Below, piece by piece: positions 34,244-41,882 of a DNA stretch of 64,000 bases (position 1 is the stretch's first letter; every line of letters starts with the position of its first letter). The translations under genes and the position numbers were made by a program. The stretch spans positions 56,626-120,625 of the forward strand of contig JBNAIG010000029.1 of NCBI GenBank assembly GCA_050031985.1, given 5' to 3'. The notes below the pieces were generated by a model that saw only the letters and a list, made by a program, of their open reading frames with translations, was not told where the DNA came from and did no database searches. The stretch is from SZUA-368 sp028533045 (lineage in GTDB: Bacteria > Spirochaetota > Spirochaetia > DSM-2461).

Positions 34244-34706
34244 AGCGGGAGTAGTCCTTGAATCCTTCCGAATCGCCAAACCAGAGAGCCAGCTCCCGGG
34301 CGGCGCTTTCCGGGGAATCGGAGGCGTGGATCAGGTTGGGCATGGTGCCGATTACTTCGGCGGCCCGGTCGTAACCCATGTGGCAAAAGTCCCCGCGGAT
34401 AGTACCGGGGGCGGCTTCCTTGGGCTGAGTTGCTCCTACCATCTTTCGTACGACTCCAATTGCCTCGGCCCCTTCCAGTGCCATGGCAATAACAGGTCCG
34501 GAGGTGAGGAAATTCACAAGAGGTTCGAAGAAGGATTTTCCCTTGTGCTCTGCGTAGTGTTCTTCTGCCAGAGTCTGGCTGGCCCGAGCCATTTTCATAT
34601 CCCTCACAGTCAGTCCGCATCGTTCGAATCGGTCGATGATCTGTCCCGTTAGTGCCCGCTTAACGCCGTCGGGCTTAATCATTACAAAGGTTGTTTCTGT
34701 GGTCAT
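34224..34706 (-). CDS. ndk: Nucleoside diphosphate kinase
   Basis: 160 residues. FVMIKPDGVKRALTGQIIDRFE at the start, and GTIRGDFCHMGYDRAAEVIGTMPNLIHASDSPESAARELALWF containing the phosphorylated His (NLIHASDS). The C-terminus carries a short extension. Balances NTP and dNTP pools. Six bases separate a TATACT box from the ATG and no ribosome-binding site is present, so the mRNA is probably leaderless. Confidence 0.95.
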   Translation of the reverse strand: MTTETTFVMIKPDGVKRALTGQIIDRFERCGLTVRDMKMARASQTLAEEHYAEHKGKSFFEPLVNFLTSGPVIAMALEGAEAIGVVRKMVGATQPKEAAPGTIRGDFCHMGYDRAAEVIGTMPNLIHASDSPESAARELALWFGDSEGFKDYSRCDAELF

Positions 34707-34718
34707 GGGGGTAGTATA
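34707..34718 (-). promoter_or_regulatory. ndk -10 box six bases before ATG
   Basis: TATACT (34718-34713, minus strand), six bases, then ATG at 34706. The -35 region is weak (TTTCCC at 17-base spacing). Confidence 0.55.
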
Positions 34719-34748
34719 GCGGATATGGATGAGCGGGGAAAGCGGGAA

Positions 34749-36311
34749 TTAGCCGAATGTCTCCTTAAAAAAGGTAATCCTGTCCCGGCCTTCTTCTTTG
34801 GATTGGTAGAGGGCCTTGTCCGCTTCATTTATCATTTCCAGAATATCCTCTTTGCTTTTGAGGCTTTTTCGGAAGGAGAGTCCCCCGCTTACGGTAACAT
34901 AGGGTTGGACAGGTGAGTTTTCGTGGGGAATTTTCATTTTCCTTAGGGTTGCCTGTATTTTTTCTGCCACCGTTAGGGCTCCTTCCCGGCTGGTATCAAA
35001 AAGAAGAATAATGAACTCTTCCCCGCCGTAGCGGGAGGATATATCGGCCGGACGGGTTGCCGTATCTTTAATTACTTCCGCCACCTGCCGTATGCAATGA
35101 TCCCCCGCAATATGGCCGTAGCGGTCGTTGTATTTTTTGAAATAGTCTATATCGATCATGAGGGCCGATCCGGTTTCCTGCTCGCCGGTGCTTATGGATT
35201 CTATGTATTCGTTAATAAATCTCCGGTTATGAAGTCCCGTAAGTTCATCGCGGTTTGCCATCTCTATAAGGCGGCTGTTGTTCTCTTCAATCAGATCCAG
35301 AAGGCGATTATAGTCGGCACTGAGGATCCCGAATTCATCTTGTCTTTCCATTTCGAGTCTTAGGGAGAAGTCGTCCTTGTCATTAATGCGATTCATATGC
35401 TCCAAAAGGAGTTTGAGGGGGAATATCATGTGGTTTTCTATAAAGTGCATAGTAATGAGGCCTATGGCTATCATATTGACAATAACACTTATGATGTAGA
35501 ATACAAGGCTGTTTTTTCCCGCATTGAGAATAGTTCTTTTATAATTGACTGTGAGCAAAGCCGCCGGGGTACCGTAAATGTCGGGGAGGAGTTCCTGTAG
35601 AATGAGGGAGTCTCCTCTGTATCTCTTTGTCTGTATGGAATCTATCTCCTGGGGATCTAAAGGAGTAATATCCAGGTAGGGGTAGGACATGCCCCGCATC
35701 TGTTCCATTAGGTTTTCGTCCACCTTTTTCCCCACCATATAATAGCCGGCGGAGGGGCCTTTCCCGTCACCTTTATACACATTCCTGATGGACAGGATGA
35801 TGAGGTCCGTTCCGTTTTTGAATATTCCTCTATAGACTTCCCGGTCTTTTGGCAGAAGAATATTTTCGTTGAGTCTATCTGAAGGGAATGAGGGCCAGGA
35901 GGTTATCTCCTCCTCTTCCGTATCCACAATTATTTGGTAAAGAATTGTTCTGTCCCGATTGATAATGGCCATATACTCCAGGGAAAGGTTGATTGGTGTT
36001 TCTATCTCCAAATTAGTAATTACATAATCTTTGTTGTTTTCCGGTTCTCTAAGGTAGTTCCAGGTATCGTCCCAAAAGGCTACGTCTTTAACAATGCTGT
36101 CTATATAAAGGATTTCCCGTTCCAGGGCGACTTCTACACTTTGTTTTACCCGTTTCAGTTCCTCCGATTCCAGATGCAGGAAGGGGCGGAGAATCCATAC
36201 ATAACCTATAAGGCCGAACAGGAGTAGGAAAAAGAGATATACCGCAAAGAGTCTTTGAAGTAATCGGCGGGAACTTTTAAGTTCCGAAGGAATCTGGTGC
36301 AGTAAGCGCAT
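34749..36311 (-). CDS. CHASE4-HAMP-GGDEF diguanylate cyclase
   Basis: 520 residues from ATG 36311; a GTG at 36374 is in frame upstream but lies across the predicted promoter. TM1 (LFAVYLFFLLLFGLIGYVWI, about 22-41), a periplasmic CHASE4-like sensor with WDDTWNYLREP and LEYMAIINRDRTILYQ, TM2 (SLVFYIISVIVNMIAIGLITM), HAMP (about 300-350), then GGDEF from about 365. The active site RYGGEEF is intact and an inhibitory RxxD (RPAD) lies five residues before it, so it should make cyclic di-GMP with product inhibition. A TATTAT box lies eight bases before the ATG. Confidence 0.92.
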   Translation of the reverse strand: MRLLHQIPSELKSSRRLLQRLFAVYLFFLLLFGLIGYVWILRPFLHLESEELKRVKQSVEVALEREILYIDSIVKDVAFWDDTWNYLREPENNKDYVITNLEIETPINLSLEYMAIINRDRTILYQIIVDTEEEEITSWPSFPSDRLNENILLPKDREVYRGIFKNGTDLIILSIRNVYKGDGKGPSAGYYMVGKKVDENLMEQMRGMSYPYLDITPLDPQEIDSIQTKRYRGDSLILQELLPDIYGTPAALLTVNYKRTILNAGKNSLVFYIISVIVNMIAIGLITMHFIENHMIFPLKLLLEHMNRINDKDDFSLRLEMERQDEFGILSADYNRLLDLIEENNSRLIEMANRDELTGLHNRRFINEYIESISTGEQETGSALMIDIDYFKKYNDRYGHIAGDHCIRQVAEVIKDTATRPADISSRYGGEEFIILLFDTSREGALTVAEKIQATLRKMKIPHENSPVQPYVTVSGGLSFRKSLKSKEDILEMINEADKALYQSKEEGRDRITFFKETFG

Positions 36312-36367
36312 AATAGTAAATAATAATAGATTTACGGGAAACTTACCAATTAGTAATTTTCTAAAAC

Positions 36368-36396
36368 TTGCCACAATAAGGAAAAATGATTATATT
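36368..36396 (+). promoter_or_regulatory. Promoter of the FmdB-type gene
   Basis: TTGCCA (36368-36373), 17-base spacer, TATATT (36391-36396). The leader of about 25 bases carries GAGGA before the ATG, an ordinary arrangement in contrast to the leaderless set. Confidence 0.65.
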
Positions 36397-36426
36397 AGGA
36401 GAAAAATTACGAATTTTGAGGATAAG

Positions 36427-36660
36427 ATGCCCACATACGATTACGAATGCAAAGAATGCGGATATACCTTTGAGAAATTCCAGTCCATGACGGAAGACTC
36501 ACTAACCACCTGCCCCGAATGTCATAAGGAAACGCTTCGACGTTTGATTGGCGGCGGAATGGGAATTATTTTTAAGGGGAGCGGCTTCTACGTGAACGAT
36601 GCAAAGGGCAAGAGTTCTACCTCCGGTTCCGCCAAAAAGACCGAAGGGGCCGGTAGTTAA
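36427..36660 (+). CDS. FmdB family zinc-ribbon protein
   Basis: 77 residues. MPTYDYECKECGYTFEKFQSM followed by CPECHKETLRRLIGGGMGIIFKGSGFYVND is the complete FmdB/regulatory zinc-ribbon pattern with two CxxC pairs. The C-terminal ~20 residues are low-complexity Ser/Lys/Gly. Family role is uncertain (proposed regulatory). Downstream to 36765 lie overlapping inverted repeats (CCGGGTTTC with GAAACCCGG) lacking a T-run. Confidence 0.9.
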   Translation: MPTYDYECKECGYTFEKFQSMTEDSLTTCPECHKETLRRLIGGGMGIIFKGSGFYVNDAKGKSSTSGSAKKTEGAGS

Positions 36661-36717
36661 TAGTCTCCCGGGTTTCTTCCCGGAAAGAGCTTTATTTGGG
36701 TTGAAACCCGGAAAAGC

Positions 36718-36745
36718 TTGTTAAATGTAAAAGATATGGTATAAT
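36718..36745 (+). promoter_or_regulatory. Promoter of the SatD-like gene
   Basis: TTGTTA (36718-36723), 16-base spacer, TATAAT (36740-36745). A GGAAGGA ribosome-binding site follows before the ATG at 36766. Confidence 0.65.
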
Positions 36746-36765
36746 GGATTCCGGGAAGGATAATA

Positions 36766-37632
36766 ATGGCCCTGGATGAAGTTGATTTACATATAGAAGC
36801 CTTAAAGGATAAGTTTTGCCACTACGAAACAATTACCACAGACGACTTCTATGAATTTTACAAAGAAGTATTCGGTGAAATAAAACGGAAAACCCTTCAC
36901 TGGTATGTCTATGAATTGAAGGAGCGGGGGGTAATTCGGAATCTTTCCCGGGGGATTTATACCCTAAGGGAAGAGGAAAAAGTCCTTTCCGATCATTCCG
37001 CCAACTATCTTGTCATTACCATGGATATAATCAACTCCACCAGGTCGGAAGATTATAATCTTTTTAATCGCCAATTAATCGAAAAAACAGAAGCTATAAA
37101 TCGTTCCATTAAGCTACGATTTGATTCGGAGAGAAAGTATCATATCTCCCAGGGGGATGAAATCCAGATTCTTTTTCCCCTGAATCGCCATCTGGGTGAT
37201 TTATTGATGCTTAGTCTGAGTCATCTTTCTCCCTATGAAGTAAGATACGGAATTGGGGCGGGCCGGATTGAGGGGGAGCTAAAAGAGAATTCCTGGGAGA
37301 TGAACGGCCCCCTTTTCTGGAATGCCCGGGATCAGATTAACAAACTTAAAAAATCCCGCCAATATGATGGGCTTATTATGACAGGTCACAGCCAGAAGGA
37401 CCGGATCTGCAACAAACTCATGCCTCTTATAAACAAGGCTATTGTCAGAATAACCGCAAAACAGTGGGAGGCCATTAGGGAAGATTTTACCAAGGTCGAA
37501 TTAAGCCATACCCTGGAAAAGTTGAATATTAGCCAGGCAAGCTATTATGAGCGGCTTAAAGCATCCAATCTGGATGAAATCCTTATGGCCTTGATGGCTG
37601 TTTATGAAATCGTTGAGCCCGGAGGGGAATAA
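36766..37632 (+). CDS. SatD-like protein with winged-helix N-terminus
   Basis: 288 residues. Residues 1-72 form a winged helix ending YVYELKERGVIRNLSRGIYTL, the pattern seen at the N-terminus of AbiEi-type regulators. Residues about 80-220 match the SatD family: LVITMDIINSTRSED, then YHISQGDEIQILFPL and VRYGIGAGRIEGEL, a nucleotide-cyclase-like fold. A C-terminal helix-turn-helix follows (LEKLNISQASYYERLKASNLDEIL). SatD proteins are usually encoded next to a DUF3307 membrane protein; only the end of such a protein follows here. Enzymatic activity is not established for the family. Confidence 0.75.
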   Translation: MALDEVDLHIEALKDKFCHYETITTDDFYEFYKEVFGEIKRKTLHWYVYELKERGVIRNLSRGIYTLREEEKVLSDHSANYLVITMDIINSTRSEDYNLFNRQLIEKTEAINRSIKLRFDSERKYHISQGDEIQILFPLNRHLGDLLMLSLSHLSPYEVRYGIGAGRIEGELKENSWEMNGPLFWNARDQINKLKKSRQYDGLIMTGHSQKDRICNKLMPLINKAIVRITAKQWEAIREDFTKVELSHTLEKLNISQASYYERLKASNLDEILMALMAVYEIVEPGGE

Positions 37633-37634
37633 TA

Positions 37635-37769
37635 ATTGCCATCAAATCCCTGGCCCGCTTTAAAATGCTGGAAAATAAAGTCTTTGCAGAGTATTATTTA
37701 TTAGGGACTCTGTTGAGTGTGGGATATACGCTTTTTATTTTTCTGTTGTTTCAGAAAATCATGTTATAG
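37635..37769 (+). pseudogene. C-terminal remnant of DUF3307 membrane protein
   Basis: 44 codons in frame to TAG, with no normal start codon (first codon ATT; an internal ATG would leave 34 residues). The translation, IAIKSLARFKMLENKVFAEY then YLLGTLLSVGYTLF, matches from memory the last ~45 residues of DUF3307 proteins (AAKSIxRF...AEYxLIGTLLS). Similarity starts right at the SatD stop codon, consistent with a deletion that removed most of the DUF3307 gene. A translated single-TM mini-protein is possible but less likely. Confidence 0.65.
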
Positions 37770-37783
37770 ATAGGGGAGAATAT

Positions 37784-38626
37784 ATGAACGAAAGAATCGA
37801 ACGCCATTTGAAAGCACTTTATGAAAAGGGCGCCTTTGGGGAATTACCCTTTGAGAGAGTTGAAGGAAGCTGGCAGAATAAGGAAGAATTATTTTCCGGC
37901 CAGTCCCATAACCTTAAGCTGGAAGAAGTGGAGACTCTGGCACCGGAAGAAAATCGGGCTTTTCTGGCTCTGACCTTTTCCGGTTCCCTTCTGGCTTACT
38001 TTGCCGACGAAGGGGACGGATGTCGTCTGGAATATTCAAGTATTAAAATTCGTGAAGATGTACCGGAAATGATTGTGGAGAGATCCATTTCTCTCTCCGG
38101 CAATGTCACTCCCGGTCAGAGTGCCGAATTTGAGAGCCGCATGCTCAAAAAAACATCTCCCCTCTACCGAATTGTCGCCGCTCCGGAAGACCTGGAGCCG
38201 GACAAGCAGAACAAGCGAATCGCCGAAGCCATGATCTTTCTCTCTAACGGCTTTGTGAAAATCAATAAAACCTTTCTTACCGGAGTGGAAGGGCAGGGAC
38301 CGGACCACTTTACTCGCAAAACCATGACCTCCTACCTCTCTCAGAAGCATAATATGACTCAGAAGGACGTAAAATCCCTCCTGGACGATTACGAAGCCAT
38401 GATAGAGACCGGTGTTTTGATGGGCGAGAGAGTGCCCCTGGGACGGCTGGGTAAGTTTTACTGTGATATCCGACCCGCCCAGAAGGCCCGAATCGGACGT
38501 AATCCGGCCACCGGAGAGGAGATGACAATCGGGGCCAAACCGGCTACCTATGTACCGAAGATCTCCTTTTCGTCGGGCTTCAAAGAAAGGGTGGGAAAGA
38601 ATCCCGTCCCGGAAGAGGAAAATTAG
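37784..38626 (+). CDS. HU-family DNA-binding protein with novel N-terminal domain
   Basis: 280 residues. The C-terminal ~95 residues are HU/IHF-like: YLSQKHNMTQKDVKSLLDDYEAMIETGVLMGERVPLGRLGKFYCD, then the basic arm RPAQKARIGRNPATGEEMTIGAKPATYVPKISFSSGFKERV. The N-terminal ~180 residues are unrelated to HU (LKALYEKGAFGELPFERVEG, FLALTFSGSLLAYFADEGDGC) and not recognised. HU proper is only ~90 residues, so this is a domain fusion. It could be a nucleoid protein that also senses or binds another factor. Its stop overlaps the convergent acetyltransferase stop by four bases. Confidence 0.8.
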   Translation: MNERIERHLKALYEKGAFGELPFERVEGSWQNKEELFSGQSHNLKLEEVETLAPEENRAFLALTFSGSLLAYFADEGDGCRLEYSSIKIREDVPEMIVERSISLSGNVTPGQSAEFESRMLKKTSPLYRIVAAPEDLEPDKQNKRIAEAMIFLSNGFVKINKTFLTGVEGQGPDHFTRKTMTSYLSQKHNMTQKDVKSLLDDYEAMIETGVLMGERVPLGRLGKFYCDIRPAQKARIGRNPATGEEMTIGAKPATYVPKISFSSGFKERVGKNPVPEEEN

Positions 38627-39078
38627 TCTTTAAGTTCAAGGTTGGTCATTTTGGGAGCGAAACCCAACTTCCGGTAGAAGGGGAATACCCTCTCATGACC
38701 TTCGCTTACGGAAACGAAAATCCGCTCGGCCTTTTGTTCTTTGAGCCAGCTTATAGCCTTTTCTACCAAGCTAGTTCCCCAGTTCTCACCCCTTAGTTCC
38801 TTATCAATAAAGAGGGACTCTATTCCGCCTTTTTTTCTGTTTTCCTGAATGCTGGTAAGGCAATAGCCGTAAAGGTTTGACCCATCGGTTAAAACCTGAC
38901 AGTGAAGATTCTCCTCATTCATTGAATAGAGCGATTCGGCTCTTTTATTGAACGTCATTGTTTCAAACCTTTCTTTCCAATATTGTGAGTCATTCAGGTG
39001 GATTTGATTCAGTTTTTCCCAGAGCGGGGCTATTTTATCGAGTTCTTCTTTTTTAAGAGTCTCAATTCGTATTTCCAC
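38623..39078 (-). CDS. GNAT family N-acetyltransferase
   Basis: About 151 residues from GTG 39078 (TTG 39087 adds three). Acetyl-CoA binding motif A is visible as IESLFIDKELRGENWGTSLVEKAISWLKEQKAERIFVSVS, followed by FPFYRKLGFAPK, the usual end of the fold. Substrate unknown. AAGGGGG precedes the start at about 10 bases, and a strong promoter lies upstream. Confidence 0.85.
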   Translation of the reverse strand: MEIRIETLKKEELDKIAPLWEKLNQIHLNDSQYWKERFETMTFNKRAESLYSMNEENLHCQVLTDGSNLYGYCLTSIQENRKKGGIESLFIDKELRGENWGTSLVEKAISWLKEQKAERIFVSVSEGHERVFPFYRKLGFAPKMTNLELKD

Positions 39079-39114
39079 TATTCCCAACCCCCTTCGGAGA
39101 TTTATAAGTAGTTC

Positions 39115-39143
39115 ATTTTAGAATCGGATGCTTAAAGGGTCAA
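39115..39143 (-). promoter_or_regulatory. Promoter of the acetyltransferase gene
   Basis: Minus strand: TTGACC (39143-39138), 17-base spacer, TAAAAT (39120-39115). The leader is about 30 bases. Confidence 0.7.
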
Positions 39144-39157
39144 GGTATTAGGAAAGC

Positions 39158-39185
39158 AAAAAAAAGCCCCCCGTTTCCGGGAGGC
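39158..39185 (-). terminator. Intrinsic terminator after trxB
   Basis: Minus strand: GCCTCCCG (39185-39178), loop GAAA, CGGGGGGC (39173-39166), followed by eight T residues. It lies just beyond the trxB stop. Confidence 0.85.
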
Positions 39186-39207
39186 CCTTGTGACTGGGAG
39201 CTAAAGC

Positions 39208-40143
39208 CTACTTTCCGTAAGCCTGTCCTCGCAGTTCGTCAATGTAGTTGGAAGCTACGTGAGCTGCCACGGCCCCGTCGGCACAGGCGGTAATTACCTG
39301 GCGGAAGGGAGTGTCCCGTACATCGCCTACGGCGTAGAAGCCGGGCAGGGACGTTTCCATCTTTTCATTGGTTTTGATGTAGCCCATGTCGTCCAGGTCT
39401 ACATCGGGGGCAATCTGGGTCTGGGGAATGGTTCCCACGAAGATGAATACCGCGTCCATCTCTTCTTCCCGGAGTTCGCCGGTCACCGTGTCTTTCAGGA
39501 CAACCTTGTTAACCTTCATTTCACCCTTGATTTCTTCGCAGGTGGTATTGAAGTTTACTTCGATGTTGGGGTCGTTAATCACCCGGTCGGCCACAGCTTT
39601 CTGGGCGCGGAATCGGTCTCTTCGGTGGATGATCTTTACCTGGTCGGAAAGTTTGGAGAGGTAAACCGCTTCATCACAGGCCGCATCGCCTCCGCCTACA
39701 ACGAGGATCTTTTTCCCCTTGAAGAAGGGACCGTCACAGGTGGCACAGTAGGAAACACCCTTACCGGCAAATTCTTCTTCCCCGGGAGCTCCCAGGTGGC
39801 GGTGCTTGGCTCCGGTGGCAAATATAAGGGCGGGAGCTTTGATTTCGTCACGGGCGGTCTTTACAACAAAGTCTTCCCCCTCTTTAACGATCTCTTTTAC
39901 GCTGGCCGATTTGAACTCGGCGCCGAATTTTTCGGCCTGGGCCCGCATATCATCGGAAAACTGGAATCCGTTTACACCCTTGGGAAATCCGGGGTAGTTT
40001 TCCAGGTCGTCAATGGTCAGAGCCTGTCCGCCCGGTGCCATTTCTTCAACGATAACGCATTTAAGGTTGGCCCGTGACCCGTACTGAGCCGCAGCCAGTC
40101 CTGCCGGGCCTGCGCCGATAATAATCAAATCCCAATCAGCCAT
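39208..40143 (-). CDS. trxB: Thioredoxin reductase
   Basis: 311 residues. FAD site IIIGAGPAGLAAAQYG, redox-active SYCATCDGPFFKGK (CATC, about 133-136), NADPH site ILVVGGGDAACDEAVYLSK and the C-terminal FAD motif GFYAVGDVRDTPFRQVITACADGAVAA. Reduces thioredoxin with NADPH. GGGGAGG precedes the ATG, and a small hairpin (GTCCC/GGGAC) lies just upstream of it. Confidence 0.95.
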   Translation of the reverse strand: MADWDLIIIGAGPAGLAAAQYGSRANLKCVIVEEMAPGGQALTIDDLENYPGFPKGVNGFQFSDDMRAQAEKFGAEFKSASVKEIVKEGEDFVVKTARDEIKAPALIFATGAKHRHLGAPGEEEFAGKGVSYCATCDGPFFKGKKILVVGGGDAACDEAVYLSKLSDQVKIIHRRDRFRAQKAVADRVINDPNIEVNFNTTCEEIKGEMKVNKVVLKDTVTGELREEEMDAVFIFVGTIPQTQIAPDVDLDDMGYIKTNEKMETSLPGFYAVGDVRDTPFRQVITACADGAVAAHVASNYIDELRGQAYGK

Positions 40144-40214
40144 AATTTATTCCTCCCCATGTCCCAACGGGGGACACAGTATTAGTTTATACAATTTATG
40201 TGTTTGAAAATACC

Positions 40215-40239
40215 AAAAGCCCCTAGGGAAATCAAGGGG
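40215..40239 (-). terminator. Probable terminator after plsC
   Basis: Minus strand: CCCCT (40239-40235), loop of ten bases, AGGGG (40224-40220), then CTTTTGG. The stem is short and the T-run weak. Confidence 0.4.
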
Positions 40240-40279
40240 AAAATGCAAATATTTGCTAAAAGTGTAAAATGACTCTTTT

Positions 40280-40957
40280 CTAAGAATCGCTGCCGTAGTA
40301 TCCCCGGTACTCTTCGGGCATGAGGGCGGCTACTCGATTCATCATGTCGTCCACCATCTCCTGCCGTTTTTCTCCGCTAAAACGACCGGACGGTTTTTTC
40401 GGATAGAAAGGTTCGCCCACGCGGATATGCATAGGGGTCCGCCGTAGTTTTTTAAGATTCTTGCTGTAGTTTTCCAGGCCCCAGAAGGCCAATGGGATAA
40501 CCGGGGCGTCTGGGGTAATGAAAAGGGTTACTCCCGGTTTGGCCTTTTTCATTTTACCGCTCTTGCTGCGGGTCCCTTCCGGGGCGATACAAAGAAAATC
40601 ACCCCGTTCAAGAACTCCCCTACAAGCGGCAATGGCTTTCTGGTCTACGCCGCTTCTTGTGATAGGAATACATTTCCAGGCTTCCATCATCTGACGGGTA
40701 CCAAAACTGTCCCACAATTCCGCCTTACCCAGAGCTATGGTGTTTCGGGGCTGCAGACGGGAGTAGATTACCGGTCCTTCAATATTGGATACATGATTCA
40801 TGATAAGGAGAGCAGGGCCCTTCCCGGGAATGGTCTGTAGGGCCTTTTTACTTGTTTTATCCAGTTTAATGGTAAGGGCGATAGCCAGTCTCACCAGGCA
40901 ATTTACTATGAAATCTCTCATAATGCTAATAGTAATCTTCCCGACGGGCTTATTCAA
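40280..40957 (-). CDS. PlsC-type lysophospholipid acyltransferase
   Basis: 225 residues, one N-terminal hydrophobic segment. Block I reads NHVSNIEGPVI, that is HX4E where E. coli PlsC has HX4D; block III is APEGTRSKSGKMKKAKPGV; PVIPLAFWG is the usual block IV. It probably acylates lysophosphatidic acid or a similar acceptor at the membrane. The HX4E form occurs in some related acyltransferases, so activity is likely retained. It is the last gene of the MoxR operon and overlaps the second MoxR gene by eight bases. Confidence 0.85.
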   Translation of the reverse strand: MNKPVGKITISIMRDFIVNCLVRLAIALTIKLDKTSKKALQTIPGKGPALLIMNHVSNIEGPVIYSRLQPRNTIALGKAELWDSFGTRQMMEAWKCIPITRSGVDQKAIAACRGVLERGDFLCIAPEGTRSKSGKMKKAKPGVTLFITPDAPVIPLAFWGLENYSKNLKKLRRTPMHIRVGEPFYPKKPSGRFSGEKRQEMVDDMMNRVAALMPEEYRGYYGSDS

Positions 40958-41882
40958 TGGGAGGAACGGAAATTCTGTTTAACATATTGTTTATATATTC
41001 CCCTTCATCGGGCATGTCTCCATAGGGGCCCTGCCTAAAGGAAAGCCTATTTTTAAAAATGGGATAGATCATAGTCTGGATATCTCCGGGGATGACAAAG
41101 TCCCGCCCTTTTAGAGCGGCAAGAGCTTGAGATCCTCTATAAAGGGCCAGCGACCCCCGGGGCGAGATTCCCGTTACAAGCTCGCCATCTTTTCTGGTAT
41201 AGTCTACAAGATCAAGAATATACTCTTTTAAACCATCTTCAAGGTGTACCTCAAGGACTTCCCCTTGTCGGGCCCGCAGTTCATCCGGTCCGGAAACGGT
41301 TTTTGCCGTCTCTCCTTTACCGCTCCGTTTCATTATCCACCTCTCTTCTTCCCGGCCGGGATAGTCGGGAGTAAGGGTTAGGAAGAAGCGGTCTTTCTGT
41401 CCTTCCGGGAGGGGATAAATGCCTTCCTTTTCAACGGTCGATTCGGTGGCAATGAGAAAAAAAGGATTGGGAAGGGGAATATTGGTCCCTTCCACGCTTA
41501 TCTTTCCTTCTCCCATCGCTTCCATAAGTGCCGATTGGGTACGGGGAGAGCTGCGGTTAATTTCATCTAAGAGAAATATATTGGTCATGATAGGCCCCTT
41601 CCGAAAAATAAATTTCTCCTTTTCCCGGCTGTAGAGGGAGGCTCCCAGAATATCGGAAGGTTCTAGATCGGGCGTACAGGACATATGCTTGAAATCCCCT
41701 CCCAGAACGGTGGATAAGGCCCGGGCCAGCTGTGTTTTTCCCGTTCCCGGCTTACCCTCTATAAGAATGTGTCCCTGGCAAAGAAGGGCGGCAAGGATGA
41801 GTTGAATTTCCTCGTTCGGTGGGTAATATTCTTTCTTTATCTCTCTGCAGACCCGTTCGGCCCATGTTTGAAGGGAGGTCAT
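40950..41882 (-). CDS. MoxR-type AAA ATPase (second copy)
   Basis: 310 residues. Walker A GKPGTGKTQLARALS (about 39-53), Walker B IFLLDEINRSSPRTQSALMEAM, sensor region FFLIATESTVEKEGIYPLPEGQKDRFFL, and arginine-rich SPRGSLALYRGSQALAALKGRDFVIP near the C-terminus. MoxR ATPases act as chaperones for assembling or activating partner proteins with von Willebrand-like domains. This copy differs clearly from the one at 43595 and is coupled to it through the two genes between. Confidence 0.93.
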   Translation of the reverse strand: MTSLQTWAERVCREIKKEYYPPNEEIQLILAALLCQGHILIEGKPGTGKTQLARALSTVLGGDFKHMSCTPDLEPSDILGASLYSREKEKFIFRKGPIMTNIFLLDEINRSSPRTQSALMEAMGEGKISVEGTNIPLPNPFFLIATESTVEKEGIYPLPEGQKDRFFLTLTPDYPGREEERWIMKRSGKGETAKTVSGPDELRARQGEVLEVHLEDGLKEYILDLVDYTRKDGELVTGISPRGSLALYRGSQALAALKGRDFVIPGDIQTMIYPIFKNRLSFRQGPYGDMPDEGEYINNMLNRISVPPIE

